Shown piece by piece: positions 31,817-45,701 of a stretch of DNA of 49,852 bases; position 1 is the first letter of the stretch; each line of letters opens with the position of its first letter. A program made the position numbers and the translations under genes. Below the pieces are notes generated by a model. The model saw only the letters and a program-made list of their open reading frames with translations, was not told the DNA's origin and ran no database searches. The DNA comes from Hyphomicrobiales bacterium (GTDB lineage Bacteria; Pseudomonadota; Alphaproteobacteria; Rhizobiales; Rhizobiaceae): NCBI GenBank assembly GCA_900472785.1, contig UCJH01000050.1, forward strand, positions 1-49,852, given 5' to 3'.

Positions 31817-32809
31817 ATGACCGATCCCTTTTCTCTTGGCCGCCGTGGCCTTTTCGGCGCGACTGCGGCCGGCGTGCTCGCTGCGCCCTTTTTGATGAAC
31901 CGGGCGGCTTTCGCCCAAGCGGACCCAAAGACGGATGCTGCGATGTCACCTGCGATGAAAACCAATGGTTTCAAGATCGGCACCTTCGCGGTTACCGTCA
32001 TCAGCGATGGCACGCGCGTTTCCGAAAAACCGCAGGAAACCTATGGCACCAACCAGACACCGGAGGCGGTGGCAGAACTGCTTAAGGCGAATTTCCTGCC
32101 GACGGAGAAATTCGTGAACGGCTTCTCCCCGACGCTGGTCGATACGGGTTCGGATGTGATCCTGTTCGATACCGGCATGGGTGAGGGCGGCCGCAAGGCT
32201 GGTGCGGGACAGTTGATCGCCGGCATGCAGGCGGCCGGCTACAGTGCGGATCAGGTGACGATCGTGGTCCTTACCCATATGCACGGCGATCATATCGGCG
32301 GCCTGATGGAAGGCGGCCAACCGGCCTTCAAGAATGCTCGCTATGTCGCGGGACAGGCCGAATTCGATTTCTGGAAGGACCCGGCCCGTGCCGGCACGCC
32401 GGCGGAGGGCGGTCACAAGGGCGTGCTTGAAAAGGTCGTGCCGTTTGCCGAGAAAACGACCTTCGTCGGCGATGGCGCTGAGGTCGCTCCCGGCATCACC
32501 GGCATGGCCGCCTTCGGCCATTCGCCGGGCCACATGATCTACCGCATCGAATCAGGCGGCAAGGCGCTTATCCTGACGGCCGACACCGCCAATCATTTCG
32601 TCCTCTCGCTGCAGCGGCCGGATTGGGAGGTGAAGTTCGACATGGACAAGGCGGCGGCGGCTGCGACCCGCAGAAAAATCTTCGATATGATTGCCACTGA
32701 CCGCTTGCCCTTTGTCGGCTACCACATGCCGTTCCCGTCCGTCGGCTTCATCGAGAAACTCGATCAGGGTTATCGCTTCGTTCCGGAAACCTATCAGTTC
32801 GAAATCTGA
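31817..32809 (+). CDS. Tat-exported metallo-beta-lactamase-fold hydrolase
   Basis: 330 aa, ATG after CTGGAGGCACC. The N-terminus GRRGLFGATAAGVLAAPFLM is a Tat-type signal with a cleavage site near AFAQA, so the enzyme acts in the periplasm. The zinc-site motif is H154-M-H156-G-D158-H159, with FGHSPGHMIY and DTANHF farther along for the other ligands. The class contains lactonases, arylsulfatases and related hydrolases; the substrate cannot be told. A good hairpin terminator follows at 32833. Confidence 0.9.
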   Translation: MTDPFSLGRRGLFGATAAGVLAAPFLMNRAAFAQADPKTDAAMSPAMKTNGFKIGTFAVTVISDGTRVSEKPQETYGTNQTPEAVAELLKANFLPTEKFVNGFSPTLVDTGSDVILFDTGMGEGGRKAGAGQLIAGMQAAGYSADQVTIVVLTHMHGDHIGGLMEGGQPAFKNARYVAGQAEFDFWKDPARAGTPAEGGHKGVLEKVVPFAEKTTFVGDGAEVAPGITGMAAFGHSPGHMIYRIESGGKALILTADTANHFVLSLQRPDWEVKFDMDKAAAAATRRKIFDMIATDRLPFVGYHMPFPSVGFIEKLDQGYRFVPETYQFEI

Positions 32810-32832
32810 TATCGCAGTTGCGAAGAATCTTG

Positions 32833-32858
32833 AGACCCGGCGTTTTCGCCGGGTCTTT
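32833..32858 (+). terminator. Rho-independent terminator of the metallo-hydrolase gene
   Basis: AGACCCGGCG-TTTT-CGCCGGGTCT, a perfect 10-bp stem with a 4-nt loop and a short T-run, 24 bp after the gene stop. Confidence 0.85.
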
Positions 32859-32986
32859 GCACTTTCCAACCCGTCATATCCGTGTTACCAGCCCTCGCCA
32901 ACTTCCAAGCAACTCTCGCCCGTCAAGCGCGGCGAGTCTCCCACCGCACGGTCATCCGATTGTGCGGCAAGGAGTCCATTTACTGA

Positions 32987-34495
<1,509 letters not shown>

Positions 34496-34522
34496 ACTCC
34501 ATCGACATGATTTGATCTGAAG

Positions 34523-34554
34523 GCGGCGAAGGCAACTTCGCCGCTTTCTCTTTT
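34523..34554 (+). terminator. Rho-independent terminator of guaB
   Basis: GCGGCGAA-N6-TTCGCCGC followed by TTTCTCTTTT. The T-run reaches the stop codon of the converging ltrA-like gene. Confidence 0.8.
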
Positions 34555-35818
34555 ACGGCTCGAGGGCATGCCGCAGCGCGTCCGACCCGTAGCGATGGCC
34601 CTTGAGTTCGTAGCCGACGACCGGGACCAGCGGCGCCAACATCAGCACGACAAGGCACATGGTCATGTCCAGCCCGGCCGCAGCGAGCACAACCGGCAGG
34701 ATGATGAACGTCGTCGTTCCGGCCATCAGCAGGATGTAGAAAGCTTCCAGCCGACGCAGCAGATAGACATAGAGCACGAAGATCATCAGAACATAGATGA
34801 ACACCGGTATGGCGACCGTCAGGACAGTCGCAGCGGCGCTGATGTGTGCCTTGTGCTCGATATAGTAGGCGGCGACGTGGAGACCCGCGCCAGTTGCCGC
34901 GATGGCGCCAAAGACCAGCATTTGGCCATAGCCCCAGACGAAAGACCTTTTCCGGAAGCGATGCAGGATGGTGCCGGAGGGCATGAGGAAATACAGCCAC
35001 CACATCCCGAAGGTCAGTCCGGTTCCGGCCACGCAGATCAGGACAGCATCCAGATTCCAGCCTTGTTCATCGACAATTGCGCTGATCGAGGCGACCGTGC
35101 CGACCACGCCTTCACCGAGCGTGATGATCGCCAGCAGTCCGTAGCGCTCGGCGATATGATGTGCATGCCAGGGCGTGCCACCGGCGATCCGCTCGGCAAG
35201 GAATGGTCCCGTCAATTCCACGAGAATGAGCAGCACACTGCTTGCCGCCGTTCCAAGCAGTGGCATGTCGATGAAGATGAGGGCGACCCATCCAATCTGC
35301 GCAATGAGAATGGTTATGGCATAGGTTAAACAGGCTCGACGTCCGTCCGGATACTGGCGTGCGGCGCGCAGCCACTGGAAGAGCATCGCACCGCGCATCA
35401 CCACATAGCCGAGAACCATGACGGCATTGTCGACATGGCCGCCGTGATCGAGCGAGGCGAACATCCGCGGCAGGCCGAGGGCGAGGATCAGGACCCCCAC
35501 CATCTGCACCATGGTCGTCAGCCGATAGATCCAGTCATCGGTGTCGAAGGCCGAGGCGAACCAGGAAAAATTGATCCAGGCCCAGCAGACGGCGAACATG
35601 GCGAAACCAAATCCGGTCAGTCCGGCGACATAATGCCCTTCGGCCAGCAGATGGGCGAGCTGTGATGCGGCAAGGCCGAAGGCGATCACGAACGTCAGGT
35701 CGAACAAAAGCTCCAGCGGCGTGGCCACGCGGTGATGCTCATGCGGATCGCGCCCGCGCATGGAGGAAAGATGATGTGTGGGCAGCGGGCCGGCGGAGGA
35801 AGAGGTGTGTTCTGACAT
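34553..35818 (-). CDS. LtrA-family membrane protein
   Basis: 421 aa, at least ten hydrophobic spans. The family hallmark is VATPLELLFDLTFVIAFGLA at the start of the membrane domain, followed later by HAHHIAERYGLLAIITLGEG. The family is named after the Listeria low-temperature-requirement protein A; its molecular function is not firmly known. The start ATG 35818 is preferred, as the ten further upstream codons have no better ribosome site. A soluble His-rich N-terminus (GPLPTHHLSSMRGRDPHEHH) precedes the membrane part. Confidence 0.85.
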   Translation of the reverse strand: MSEHTSSSAGPLPTHHLSSMRGRDPHEHHRVATPLELLFDLTFVIAFGLAASQLAHLLAEGHYVAGLTGFGFAMFAVCWAWINFSWFASAFDTDDWIYRLTTMVQMVGVLILALGLPRMFASLDHGGHVDNAVMVLGYVVMRGAMLFQWLRAARQYPDGRRACLTYAITILIAQIGWVALIFIDMPLLGTAASSVLLILVELTGPFLAERIAGGTPWHAHHIAERYGLLAIITLGEGVVGTVASISAIVDEQGWNLDAVLICVAGTGLTFGMWWLYFLMPSGTILHRFRKRSFVWGYGQMLVFGAIAATGAGLHVAAYYIEHKAHISAAATVLTVAIPVFIYVLMIFVLYVYLLRRLEAFYILLMAGTTTFIILPVVLAAAGLDMTMCLVVLMLAPLVPVVGYELKGHRYGSDALRHALEP

Positions 35819-35984
35819 TTGCCCCGTATCTCTGGTCTGCGGTTTCATTCAATGCGCATCCATTATTGGCTAAACCCGTGTCAGGGAATGGCGTTTGCTG
35901 TCAGATCATGGGAATCGAGCAAAGAAATTCTGGATTTCGGCGCAAGCGGTTATACATCCTGTGATTCACACAGATGGAGTTTTC

Positions 35985-36404
35985 ATGACCTTCGGCACTG
36001 CGATTTTCTGGCCGGTCATCGTTCAGGCGATGCTGACCTTCGGCGTTTATATCCTGATGGCCAAACGCCGCTTCGGAGCGGTTCGGGCCGGGACCGCGAA
36101 AGCCCATGACTACAAGATCCCGACGATCGAGCCCGCGCCGAGTGCGACAGTGGCCAGAAATCTGATCAACCAGTTCGAACTGCCGGTGATCTTCTATGTC
36201 GTATGCGTTGCGCTTCATGTGACCGGCGGCGTCGGCATGGCTGCTTTGGTGCTGGCCTGGATCTTCGCCGTCAGCCGCTTGCTGCACGCCTATGTGCATG
36301 TGACCTCGAACCGGCTGATGCTGCGCCAGCGTCTGTTCAGTGTCGGCGTAATCGCGACATTCGGACTTTGGGTACTGCTCGCCGTGCACATTGCGTCGCA
36401 ATAA
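35985..36404 (+). CDS. MAPEG-family membrane protein
   Basis: 139 aa with four predicted membrane segments (FWPVIVQAMLTFGVYILMA, IFYVVCVALHVTGGVGMAAL, VLAWIFAVSRLLHAYVHV, VGVIATFGLWVLLAVHIA). The NLINQFELPVIFYV stretch and SRLLHAYVH are the MAPEG signature (membrane-associated proteins in eicosanoid and glutathione metabolism). Bacterial members are often glutathione transferase-like. The ATG at 35985 has GGAGTTTTC upstream. Confidence 0.9.
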   Translation: MTFGTAIFWPVIVQAMLTFGVYILMAKRRFGAVRAGTAKAHDYKIPTIEPAPSATVARNLINQFELPVIFYVVCVALHVTGGVGMAALVLAWIFAVSRLLHAYVHVTSNRLMLRQRLFSVGVIATFGLWVLLAVHIASQ

Positions 36405-36589
36405 TTTTCGCGTCATTCTCCTGTGATCATAGGCTGTCTTTCTGAGTTATGCTTCGGCAAGGAGCGGCGCAGGCGCGACGCGGCACGGTGTCCTGCATAT
36501 CCTTGTGCATGAAAGAGTATTTCGACATTGCCGAAAGTTAATTTGCGCGTGCGGAACAGGAGGGCGTACCGTCCGTTTGCTGTTCGCAG

Positions 36590-37744
36590 ATGCAATATTT
36601 TAGAAAGGCGACCGCCTTGATCAAACCCGAAGAAAAAACCGTTCTCGTGTTTCAGGGCGGCGGTGCGCTCGGCGCCTATCAGGCCGGCGCCTACGAGGCG
36701 CTGCACGAGGCGGGCATCCGGCCGGACTGGCTGGCCGGCATTTCGATCGGCGCGATCAATTCGGCGATCATCGCCGGAAGCCCCGTCAACAGGCGGGTCG
36801 ATAATCTGCGCACCTTCTGGCATCGGGTTTCGTCCGGCCTGACCGGCCAGACCGTCGGGCCGAGCGACATCATGCGCAAATGGTTCAACGAGGCCTCCGC
36901 CTTTCTCGGTTCCTTGACCGGCGCGCCCGGCTTCTTCAAGCCCCGCGCCTTTGCACCCTGGGCGATAGCCGGCGATCCGATGGCGCAGATCAGCCTCTAC
37001 GATACCCTGCCTTTGCAGGAGACGCTGGCTGAACTGGTGGATTTCGACATCATCAACTCCGGCGCGATCCGTCTCAGCCTGGGTGCCGTCGATGTCGTCA
37101 GCGGCAATTTCAACTATTTCGACAATCGGCACTGCGCCTTTTCGCCAAAGCACGTTGCCGCCTCCGGCGCGCTGCCGCCGGGCTTTGCGCCGGTCGAGAT
37201 CGACGGCCGCTACTATTGGGACGGTGGCCTCGTCTCCAACACGCCGCTGCAGCGAATTTTGTCGGGCGGTGAACTCGAGAGCGATCTCTGCATTTTCCAG
37301 GTGGACCTGTTCAGCGCTCGCGGCGCCCTGCCCAAGGATCTGTTCGATGTCGAGGCGCGGGAAAAGGAAATCCGCTTTTCCAGCCGCACCCGCATGAACA
37401 CCGACCAGTTCCGCAAGCTGCAGGCGATCCGCATGGCTGCCAAGCGGCTGATGGACAAGCTGCCGGACGATCTGAAGGACGATCCGGATGCGCGGCTGCT
37501 CGAAAAGATCGGCAATGACAGCGCCGTCACCATGGTCCACCTGATCTATCGGCAGGCGGCTTATGAAAGCCATTCCAAGGACTACGAATTTTCCAGGCTT
37601 TCTGTCGAGGAACACTGGAAGGCCGGGCATGACGATGTTGTCGAAACACTGAACCACGAGGACTGGAAAACCCGGACGCGGCCAACCAGCGGCATCCGGG
37701 TTTTCGATCTGGCCGAACAACGCCTGCGAGGGAAAAAAACATGA
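36590..37744 (+). CDS. Patatin-like phospholipase with C-terminal DUF3734
   Basis: 384 aa. The oxyanion motif is [18 protein letters not shown], the nucleophile elbow GISIG with S52, and the catalytic Asp D211 in [10 protein letters not shown]. The C-terminal 110 residues ([20 protein letters not shown], then [18 protein letters not shown]) are DUF3734. The family hydrolyses acyl ester bonds. The gene overlaps adc (ATGA) and is the first of an operon with acetoacetate decarboxylase and 3-hydroxybutyrate dehydrogenase, a set typical of rhizobia, suggesting lipid or polyhydroxybutyrate breakdown. TTG 36617 with GAAAGG upstream may be the real start instead of ATG 36590. Confidence 0.92.
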   Translation: MQYFRKATALIKPEEKTVLVFQGGGALGAYQAGAYEALHEAGIRPDWLAGISIGAINSAIIAGSPVNRRVDNLRTFWHRVSSGLTGQTVGPSDIMRKWFNEASAFLGSLTGAPGFFKPRAFAPWAIAGDPMAQISLYDTLPLQETLAELVDFDIINSGAIRLSLGAVDVVSGNFNYFDNRHCAFSPKHVAASGALPPGFAPVEIDGRYYWDGGLVSNTPLQRILSGGELESDLCIFQVDLFSARGALPKDLFDVEAREKEIRFSSRTRMNTDQFRKLQAIRMAAKRLMDKLPDDLKDDPDARLLEKIGNDSAVTMVHLIYRQAAYESHSKDYEFSRLSVEEHWKAGHDDVVETLNHEDWKTRTRPTSGIRVFDLAEQRLRGKKT

Positions 37745-38481
37745 AGATCGACGATGTCAGGCGCAACGCTTTCGCCATGCCGCTGACCAGCCCGTCCTAT
37801 CCGCCGGGACCCTATCGCTTCGTCAACCGCGAATACATGATCATCACCTACCGCACCGATCCAGAAGCCCTGCGCCGGGTGGTGCCGGAGCCGCTGCAAT
37901 TCGATGAACCGCTGGTGAAATACGAATTCATCCGCATGCCGGATTCCACCGGTTTCGGCGACTATACGGAATCCGGACAGGTCATCCCGGTCACCTATGA
38001 AGGTGTTCATGGCGGTTACGTACATTCGATGTATCTCAACGACGACGCGCCGATTGCCGGCGGGCGCGAGATCTGGGGTTTCCCGAAGAAGCTTGCCGAA
38101 CCTTCGCTGACATCTGTCAAGGATGCGCTGGTCGGCACGCTCGACTACGGCGGCCAGCGCGTGGCGACGGCGACGATGGGCTTCAAGCATCGCACGCTCG
38201 ACAGGGACAAGGTGCTGGAAAGCCTGAAGCAGCCGAATTTCATGCTGAAGATCATTCCGCATGTGGATTGCACGCCGCGCATCTGCGAACTTGTGCGCTA
38301 TTATCTGGAAGATCTGACCGTGAAAGGGGCTTGGGAGGGACCGGGGGCATTAGCGCTGTTTCCGCATGCACTTGCGCCGGTTGCCGACCTGCCGGTGCTT
38401 GAGGTGAAATCCGCCATCCATATTCTGTCGGACCTGACGCTCGGCCTCGGCGAAGTGGTCCATGATTATCTTGCAAAGTAA
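37741..38481 (+). CDS. adc: Acetoacetate decarboxylase
   Basis: 246 aa; converts acetoacetate to acetone and CO2 via a Schiff base on lysine. The active-site segment is [14 protein letters not shown] with the K116-K117 pair; the surrounding [20 protein letters not shown] is also conserved. Length is that of the family. Its overlap with the patatin gene and the dehydrogenase 12 bp downstream suggest control of the acetoacetate/3-hydroxybutyrate pool. Confidence 0.95.
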   Translation: MKIDDVRRNAFAMPLTSPSYPPGPYRFVNREYMIITYRTDPEALRRVVPEPLQFDEPLVKYEFIRMPDSTGFGDYTESGQVIPVTYEGVHGGYVHSMYLNDDAPIAGGREIWGFPKKLAEPSLTSVKDALVGTLDYGGQRVATATMGFKHRTLDRDKVLESLKQPNFMLKIIPHVDCTPRICELVRYYLEDLTVKGAWEGPGALALFPHALAPVADLPVLEVKSAIHILSDLTLGLGEVVHDYLAK

Positions 38482-38493
38482 GGAGTGACTGCC

Positions 38494-39276
38494 ATGAAAC
38501 TGAAAGACAAGGTTTGCATCGTCACCGGCTCGGCGAGCGGCATCGGTCTTGCCATCGCCAAACGCTATGTGTCCGAAGGCGCAAAAGTGGTCATTGCCGA
38601 CCTGAAGCTCGACGCAGCCGAGGCGACGGCGAAGGATCTGACGGCGGCAGGACCGGGCGAGGCTATCGGGCTTTCCATGGATGTCACCAGCGAGGAAGCC
38701 GTCAATGCAGGCGTTGCGGCGGTGGTGGCGAAATGGGGCAGGGTGGACGTTCTCGTCTCCAATGCCGGCATCCAGATCGTCAACAAGATCGAGGATTATG
38801 CCTTTTCCGACTGGAAGAAGATGCTGGCGATCCATCTCGACGGTGCTTTCCTGACAACCAAGGCCTGCATCCCGCACATGAAGGCGCAGAAGGGCGGGGC
38901 GATCATCTATATGGGCTCCGTGCATAGCCACGAGGCCTCGCCGCTGAAGTCGGCCTATGTCACGGCCAAGCACGGCCTTCTCGGTTTGGCCCGCGTCGTT
39001 GCCAAGGAAGGCGGGCCGGACGGAGTGCGCGCCAATGTCATCTGCCCCGGCTTCGTCAAGACGCCGCTGGTCGAGAAGCAGATTCCGGAGCAGGCCCAGA
39101 GGCTCGGGATTTCCGAGGACGAGGTCGTCAAGAAGATGATGCTGGGCGGCACGGTCGACACGGAATTCACCACCGTTAATGACGTTGCCGAAGTGGCGCT
39201 GCTGTTCGCCGGTTTCGAGACCAATGCGCTCACCGGCCAGTCCCTGGTCGTCAGCCACGGCTGGTACATGCAGTAA
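38494..39276 (+). CDS. bdhA: D-3-hydroxybutyrate dehydrogenase (SDR)
   Basis: 260 aa; interconverts 3-hydroxybutyrate and acetoacetate with NAD, part of polyhydroxybutyrate turnover. The Rossmann motif is [24 protein letters not shown] is the NNAG equivalent. The active site is S in [10 protein letters not shown] and YVTAK. The loop [20 protein letters not shown] and the C-terminal [13 protein letters not shown] are typical of the BdhA group. ATG 38494 has AAGGAG upstream; GTG 38485 is too close to it. The enzyme produces the substrate of the neighbouring adc product. Confidence 0.95.
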   Translation: MKLKDKVCIVTGSASGIGLAIAKRYVSEGAKVVIADLKLDAAEATAKDLTAAGPGEAIGLSMDVTSEEAVNAGVAAVVAKWGRVDVLVSNAGIQIVNKIEDYAFSDWKKMLAIHLDGAFLTTKACIPHMKAQKGGAIIYMGSVHSHEASPLKSAYVTAKHGLLGLARVVAKEGGPDGVRANVICPGFVKTPLVEKQIPEQAQRLGISEDEVVKKMMLGGTVDTEFTTVNDVAEVALLFAGFETNALTGQSLVVSHGWYMQ

Positions 39277-39402
39277 AGAACGGCCGGTGGGGCCTTGCTT
39301 CGGCAAGGTCTCATCACGTTTGCGTCAAGTTAACGGTGTTATCGTTGCCGTCGGCGTTTCTTGTCGCAATTCTCTGTCGGACGATGGAAAATGGAGGAAG
39401 CC

Positions 39403-40278
39403 ATGGAAAACCCAGTCATCACCCAGGACATGATCAATGCCTATGATGAATACACCCATCTGAGCCTCGACCGCAGGGCGTTCATGCGCAAGCTGACGGC
39501 GCTCACCGGTTCGGCCGCCAGTGCCGCCGTCATTGCGCCGCTGCTCGCCGCCAACGGCGCGCAGGCGGAAATTATCCCCGAGACCGATGCCCGCGTGAAG
39601 GCCGAGGACATCACCTATCCCGGCGCCGGCGGCGATATGAAGGGTTATCTGGTCGTGCCGGCTGATGCGACAGGCAAGCTTCCCGCCGTCATCGTCATCC
39701 ATGAAAATCGCGGCCTCAACCCGCATATCAAGGACGTCGCCCGCCGCATGGCGCTCGAAGGCTTTGTCGCTCTTGCCCCGGATTTCCTGTCACCTTCCGG
39801 CGGCACGCCCGCCGACGAGGACAAGGCGCGCGAAATGATCGGTGCGCTGGACGGAAAGAAGACGGTCGGCAATGCCGTGGCGACCGTCGCTTTTCTGGAA
39901 AGCCATGAAGCGACGACCGGCAAGGCGGGCGCGATCGGCTTCTGCTGGGGCGGCGGCATGGTCAACAAGCTGGCCGTCGCGTCACCCGATCTGAAGGCGG
40001 GCGTCGCCTATTACGGCGCCCAGCCGCCGGCGGAGGAGGTGCCGAAGATCAAGGCGGCGCTGCTGCTGCAATATGCCGGCCTCGACGACCGCATCAATGC
40101 CGGGATCGATGCCTACAAAAAAGCCCTGACCGATGCCGGCAAGGATTTCACCATAGAGATCTACGACGGCGTCAATCACGCCTTCAACAACGACACCTCC
40201 GCCGCCCGCTACGACAAGAAAGCCGCCGATCTTGCATGGGGCCGAACGGTCGAGTTTCTGAAGGCGAAGGTCGTCTGA
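39403..40278 (+). CDS. Tat-exported dienelactone hydrolase family protein
   Basis: 291 aa, ATG 39403 after GGAGGAAGCC. The N-terminus has LDRRAFMRKLTALTGSAASA, a twin-arginine signal, with the h-region ending at ANGAQAEI. The alpha/beta hydrolase has nucleophile C181 in GFCWGGGM, Asp D228 in YAGLDDR and H259 in GVNHAFNN. These are the residues of dienelactone hydrolases (3-oxoadipate pathway), but an exported form suggests a different ester or lactone substrate. An earlier in-frame ATG at 39391 is the alternative. Confidence 0.9.
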   Translation: MENPVITQDMINAYDEYTHLSLDRRAFMRKLTALTGSAASAAVIAPLLAANGAQAEIIPETDARVKAEDITYPGAGGDMKGYLVVPADATGKLPAVIVIHENRGLNPHIKDVARRMALEGFVALAPDFLSPSGGTPADEDKAREMIGALDGKKTVGNAVATVAFLESHEATTGKAGAIGFCWGGGMVNKLAVASPDLKAGVAYYGAQPPAEEVPKIKAALLLQYAGLDDRINAGIDAYKKALTDAGKDFTIEIYDGVNHAFNNDTSAARYDKKAADLAWGRTVEFLKAKVV

Positions 40279-40282
40279 TCGC

Positions 40283-41191
40283 TCAGGCGTCCTTGCTCAG
40301 CAACTGTGCCGCCGCTTCCGTGACGAGCGCCGCCAGCGCTTCCTGATCGTTGTTGCGGCCGCTTCTCGGGCGCCAGACGAGACCGATGCGGCGCGACGGC
40401 TGCGGTTCGGCAAAGGGCACGATGCGCATGCGGTTGCGCGTGCGCTCGTCCCTGACTGCGATTTCGGGGATGAGGGTGATGCCCATGCCGTGGCTGACCA
40501 TCTGCAGAAGCGTCGCCATCGAGGTCGCGCCATAATTGGCAACACGCCGGCCGGCGGTCGAGCCGCAGACGGCCAGCGCCTGGTCGCGCAGACAATGGCC
40601 TTCTTCCAGCAGCAGCAAGCGGTCCATGTCGACCTGCGCCTCGGTCATCGGCGAGTAGAGCACGGTGTTCTCGTCGTCGGCGCTGGCGATCAGGAAGCGA
40701 TCCTCGAACAGGGTACAGGACCGCAGGCTGTCGTCGTTGTGCGGCAGCGCGATGATGGCGCAGTCGAGCTTGCCGTGCTTGACGTCCTCGATGCAGCCGG
40801 TCGTCAACAGTTCGCGCAGTTCGACGTCGAGCTTGGGATAGCGCGTCCGCAGCATCGGAATGAGCGTGGGCACCAGATAGGGCGCCACCGTCGGAATGAT
40901 GCCGAGACGCAGCCTGCCTTCGAGCACCCCGGCAGACTGCCGCGCCCGGTCGTAGAGGCCGTCCACCGACAGGAGGATCGCGCGGATTTCCGGCAAAAGC
41001 GCTTCGCCCTGCTGCGTCAGGATCACGCCGGCCCGGCCGCGTTCCACCAGGCGAATGCCGAGATCTGCCTCCATTTCCATGATCTGCGCCGAGAGCGCCG
41101 GCTGGCTGACATTGGTCATTTTTGCCGCCCGCCCGAAATGAAGCGTCGTGGCGAGCGCATCGAAGTAACGCATCTGGCGAAGGGTCAGCAT
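40283..41191 (-). CDS. oxyR: Peroxide-sensing LysR regulator OxyR
   Basis: 302 aa. The winged helix is at about 1-60 (LRQMRYFDALATTLHFGRAA, then MTNVSQPALSAQIMEMEADL). The sensor domain carries C200 and C209 in EEGHCLRDQALAVCG, matching E. coli OxyR C199 and C208, which form the disulfide on peroxide exposure. The gene is divergent from katG, the classic arrangement in Rhizobiaceae where OxyR controls both. ATG 41191 lies 110 bp from the katG start. Confidence 0.95.
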   Translation of the reverse strand: MLTLRQMRYFDALATTLHFGRAAKMTNVSQPALSAQIMEMEADLGIRLVERGRAGVILTQQGEALLPEIRAILLSVDGLYDRARQSAGVLEGRLRLGIIPTVAPYLVPTLIPMLRTRYPKLDVELRELLTTGCIEDVKHGKLDCAIIALPHNDDSLRSCTLFEDRFLIASADDENTVLYSPMTEAQVDMDRLLLLEEGHCLRDQALAVCGSTAGRRVANYGATSMATLLQMVSHGMGITLIPEIAVRDERTRNRMRIVPFAEPQPSRRIGLVWRPRSGRNNDQEALAALVTEAAAQLLSKDA

Positions 41192-43508
<2,317 letters not shown>

Positions 43509-43562
43509 TCAGGAAACCGTCGGCATCGTCGAAGCGACGATCGTCATGCGGTTGAAATGAAA

Positions 43563-43594
43563 GGGCCGGGCTCCGAAAGGCGCCCGGCCTTTTT
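43563..43594 (+). terminator. katG terminator
   Basis: GGCCGGGC / GCCCGGCC stem followed by five or more T residues, about 55 bp after the katG stop. Confidence 0.85.
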
Positions 43595-43800
43595 GCCGAT
43601 GCTTGTTCGAGGCGCCTTCGCGACGAGTCCAAAAATGGTCCGTCGTCCTCTCTTTGGTCACCATGCGTCCGGGGTTATAAATATCGCCGCAATGACCATC
43701 GGGTCATTGGCGTTCGCGTAAGCATTCAGTAACCAAAAACTAATGCAGGCACTCGTTTTTATCCGCACGGATCAAGTGTTTTCAGTCGCCGCATAAATAA

Positions 43801-43832
43801 AGCCGCCCCCCTTCTGCCGAAGGGGGGCGGCT
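43801..43832 (-). terminator. Strong terminator of the LysR gene
   Basis: Perfect 14-bp stem AGCCGCCCCCCTTC/GAAGGGGGGCGGCT with a 4-nt loop. TTATTT follows on the minus strand and TTTTCTT on the plus, so it works in both directions. It lies 20 bp after the LysR stop. The remainder of 43509-43800 has no supported gene. Confidence 0.85.
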
Positions 43833-43851
43833 TTTCTTAAAGCTCCCGGGA

Positions 43852-44802
43852 CTACCAGCCGGGCAGCATATGGCTCTGGCGCAGGCGCGGATAGCGCGGA
43901 AAATTCTTCATGTCGCCTTCGAGATCGTCGTTCACCGCAGTCGGCGTGATGTTGTCGAGGCAGGCGGTGATGTGATTGGTGATGGCGTTCGACAGCGAGG
44001 GAGAAAGTCCCGGCCGCTTCATGATGCCGATCTGAACCGGTGCCAGCGCCGGGAAGCCGTCAGCCTGGGTCAACACTTTCATGCCTGTGCGCAAGGCCGA
44101 CTCGGGCAGCACGGAGACAGCCATGCCGGCCAGCACCGCCGCTGCGACGACCGTCGAGGACCAGCTGGTGAACAGGATGTTGTATTCCTTGCCGGTTGCG
44201 TCCAGCGCGGCGCAGGCCGCCTGTCGCCACTGGCAATCCCGTTTCCCGACGGCAAGCGGCACCGGCGCATTTTCCGGCAGCGGGTGATTGATGGAGCTTA
44301 CCCAGCAGAGCGGCTCCGTCCGGACCACATCGGATGCCCGGGCGCGCGGATTGTGCGTCACCAGCGCAATGTCGAGGTCGCCCTTGGCCATCTTTTCGGC
44401 GAGGTCCACCGATGGCTCGCAGATGATATAGAGCTCGACGTTGGGATGGGTTTTTGCAAAGCGGACGATGATTTCCGGCATGTAGCGGTCGGCATAATCG
44501 TCCGGCGTGCCGATGCGCAACGTGCCTTCCAGGCGGTTGTCGTCGAAGGAGGCGATCGCCTCGTTGTTCAGTCGGATCATCCGCCGGGCGAAATTCAACA
44601 ACCGGTCGCCTTCGGTCGTCAGGCGGTTGCCGCGTCCGTCCTTGGCGAAGAGCTGCTTGCCGATCCGTTCCTCCAGCCGTCGCATCTGCATCGAAACCGC
44701 GGACTGCGTCTTGAAGACACGGTCGGCCGCCTTGGTGAAGCTGCCGGTATCGGCGATGGCGACGAAGGTTTGCAGTTGATCGATATCGAGCGGTGCGGAC
44801 AT
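43852..44802 (-). CDS. LysR-family transcriptional regulator
   Basis: 316 aa. The winged-helix domain is at about 1-65 (IDQLQTFVAIADTGSFTKAA, DRVFKTQSAVSMQMRRLEER), the effector-binding domain follows (LRIGTPDDYADRYMPEIIVR, then SWSSTVVAAAVLAGMAVSVL). The LEGTLRIGTPDDYAD type is close to LrhA-like LysR proteins. ATG 44802 (MSAPLDIDQL) has GGGACC upstream; codons back to 44847 are probably untranslated. Target genes unknown. Confidence 0.9.
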   Translation of the reverse strand: MSAPLDIDQLQTFVAIADTGSFTKAADRVFKTQSAVSMQMRRLEERIGKQLFAKDGRGNRLTTEGDRLLNFARRMIRLNNEAIASFDDNRLEGTLRIGTPDDYADRYMPEIIVRFAKTHPNVELYIICEPSVDLAEKMAKGDLDIALVTHNPRARASDVVRTEPLCWVSSINHPLPENAPVPLAVGKRDCQWRQAACAALDATGKEYNILFTSWSSTVVAAAVLAGMAVSVLPESALRTGMKVLTQADGFPALAPVQIGIMKRPGLSPSLSNAITNHITACLDNITPTAVNDDLEGDMKNFPRYPRLRQSHMLPGW

Positions 44803-45147
44803 GGTCCCGGTCCCCAAGGATGGTTTATGAGCGCGTGCGGGTCTCATAAATTAGTTTGATGAATATCATTAGAAACATTCGTTGGACTGATCAATAAGGA
44901 TTTGCGACCTTGAGCTTGCAAAACGCATCAAAGACCGCTCCGGCCCGCCTCAAGCAAACCGGCTCACCATCAAAGTTTCGACCCGACCTCCCGCGCTGAC
45001 CTCCTGCGGGAGGATGGGTCGCCCTTGCGCAATGTCTTGGATCGGAATCGATCCGAGAACAAATTGCGCACCATTTTAACTGAACAGCGACCTTTGCACG
45101 TCTGGAAGACGTGCGGCGCTGGCGTGCCTGAAAAAAGGAGTAAGATC
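44803..45147. promoter_or_regulatory. Divergent intergenic region LysR / DUF1127
   Basis: 345 bp without a supported gene. ATGAATATCATTAG (about 44859) is a near-palindromic LysR-like site next to the LysR gene. GGATCG-N3-CGATCC (45041-45055) is an inverted repeat in the leader of the DUF1127 gene. The leader before 45148 is long, about 170 bp of AT-poor sequence. Confidence 0.4.
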
Positions 45148-45441
45148 ATGCGCACGACCGATCACGCCCTCGACCTCACCCTGACCGGGAGGCTGTCCAC
45201 GACGTCCCGCCAGACGGGGCTCATGGGCGTGCTGAAATCGGTCTGGCGCAGGTTGCGAAACCGAAGCGCCATCGGCAGCCTCCACGATCTCGACGACCAC
45301 CAGCTGCTCGACATGGGGCTCTGCCGCCACGAGGTTCGGGAAGCGCTGACCTCGTCTTTCTTCGAAGATCCGGGTCGGCACCTGATGCAGGCATCGCGCA
45401 ACCGCGCGAACACCTTCTACAGGAATGCGCGGCGCGATTGA
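45148..45441 (+). CDS. DUF1127 small protein
   Basis: 97 aa, ATG 45148 behind AAAAAGGAGTAAGATC. The C-terminal half contains WRRLRNRSAIGSLHDLDDHQ, LLDMGLCRHEVREAL, the DUF1127 core (Arg-rich helix, then LxxLDDHxLxDxGL). In Agrobacterium and relatives such proteins bind small RNAs or RNA metabolism factors and affect phosphate and biofilm responses. This copy has an extra 35-residue N-terminus. Confidence 0.85.
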   Translation: MRTTDHALDLTLTGRLSTTSRQTGLMGVLKSVWRRLRNRSAIGSLHDLDDHQLLDMGLCRHEVREALTSSFFEDPGRHLMQASRNRANTFYRNARRD

Positions 45442-45611
45442 CGTAAGCATTCGCTGCATTCGTTTGAAGCCGATGGCTTCAAGGGGTTGCAGTCGGTCAA
45501 AGTTTTGTTGCGTGCCTCAACCGTCGAAAGACGACCGCGCAACAGGGACGCGCAGCCGCCTCTGCGCGTTACCGTTCCCCGCAGGGTTTGAGCCAATTTA
45601 CCCTGCTGCTT

Positions 45612-45652
45612 GCCCGGCGCCCGGTCCCCAAGACCAGCGCCGGGCTTTTTTT
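45612..45652 (+). terminator. Terminator downstream of DUF1127
   Basis: GCCCGGCGC / GCGCCGGGC 9-bp stem with a 16-nt loop and seven T residues, 170 bp after the DUF1127 stop. A CGCGCAG/CTGCGCG stem at about 45554-45567 precedes it. Confidence 0.75.
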
Positions 45653-45701
45653 GTTTGGGGGTGGAGGTTTGCAAAATACGGCATGTAAACCGTTTGACCC
45701 G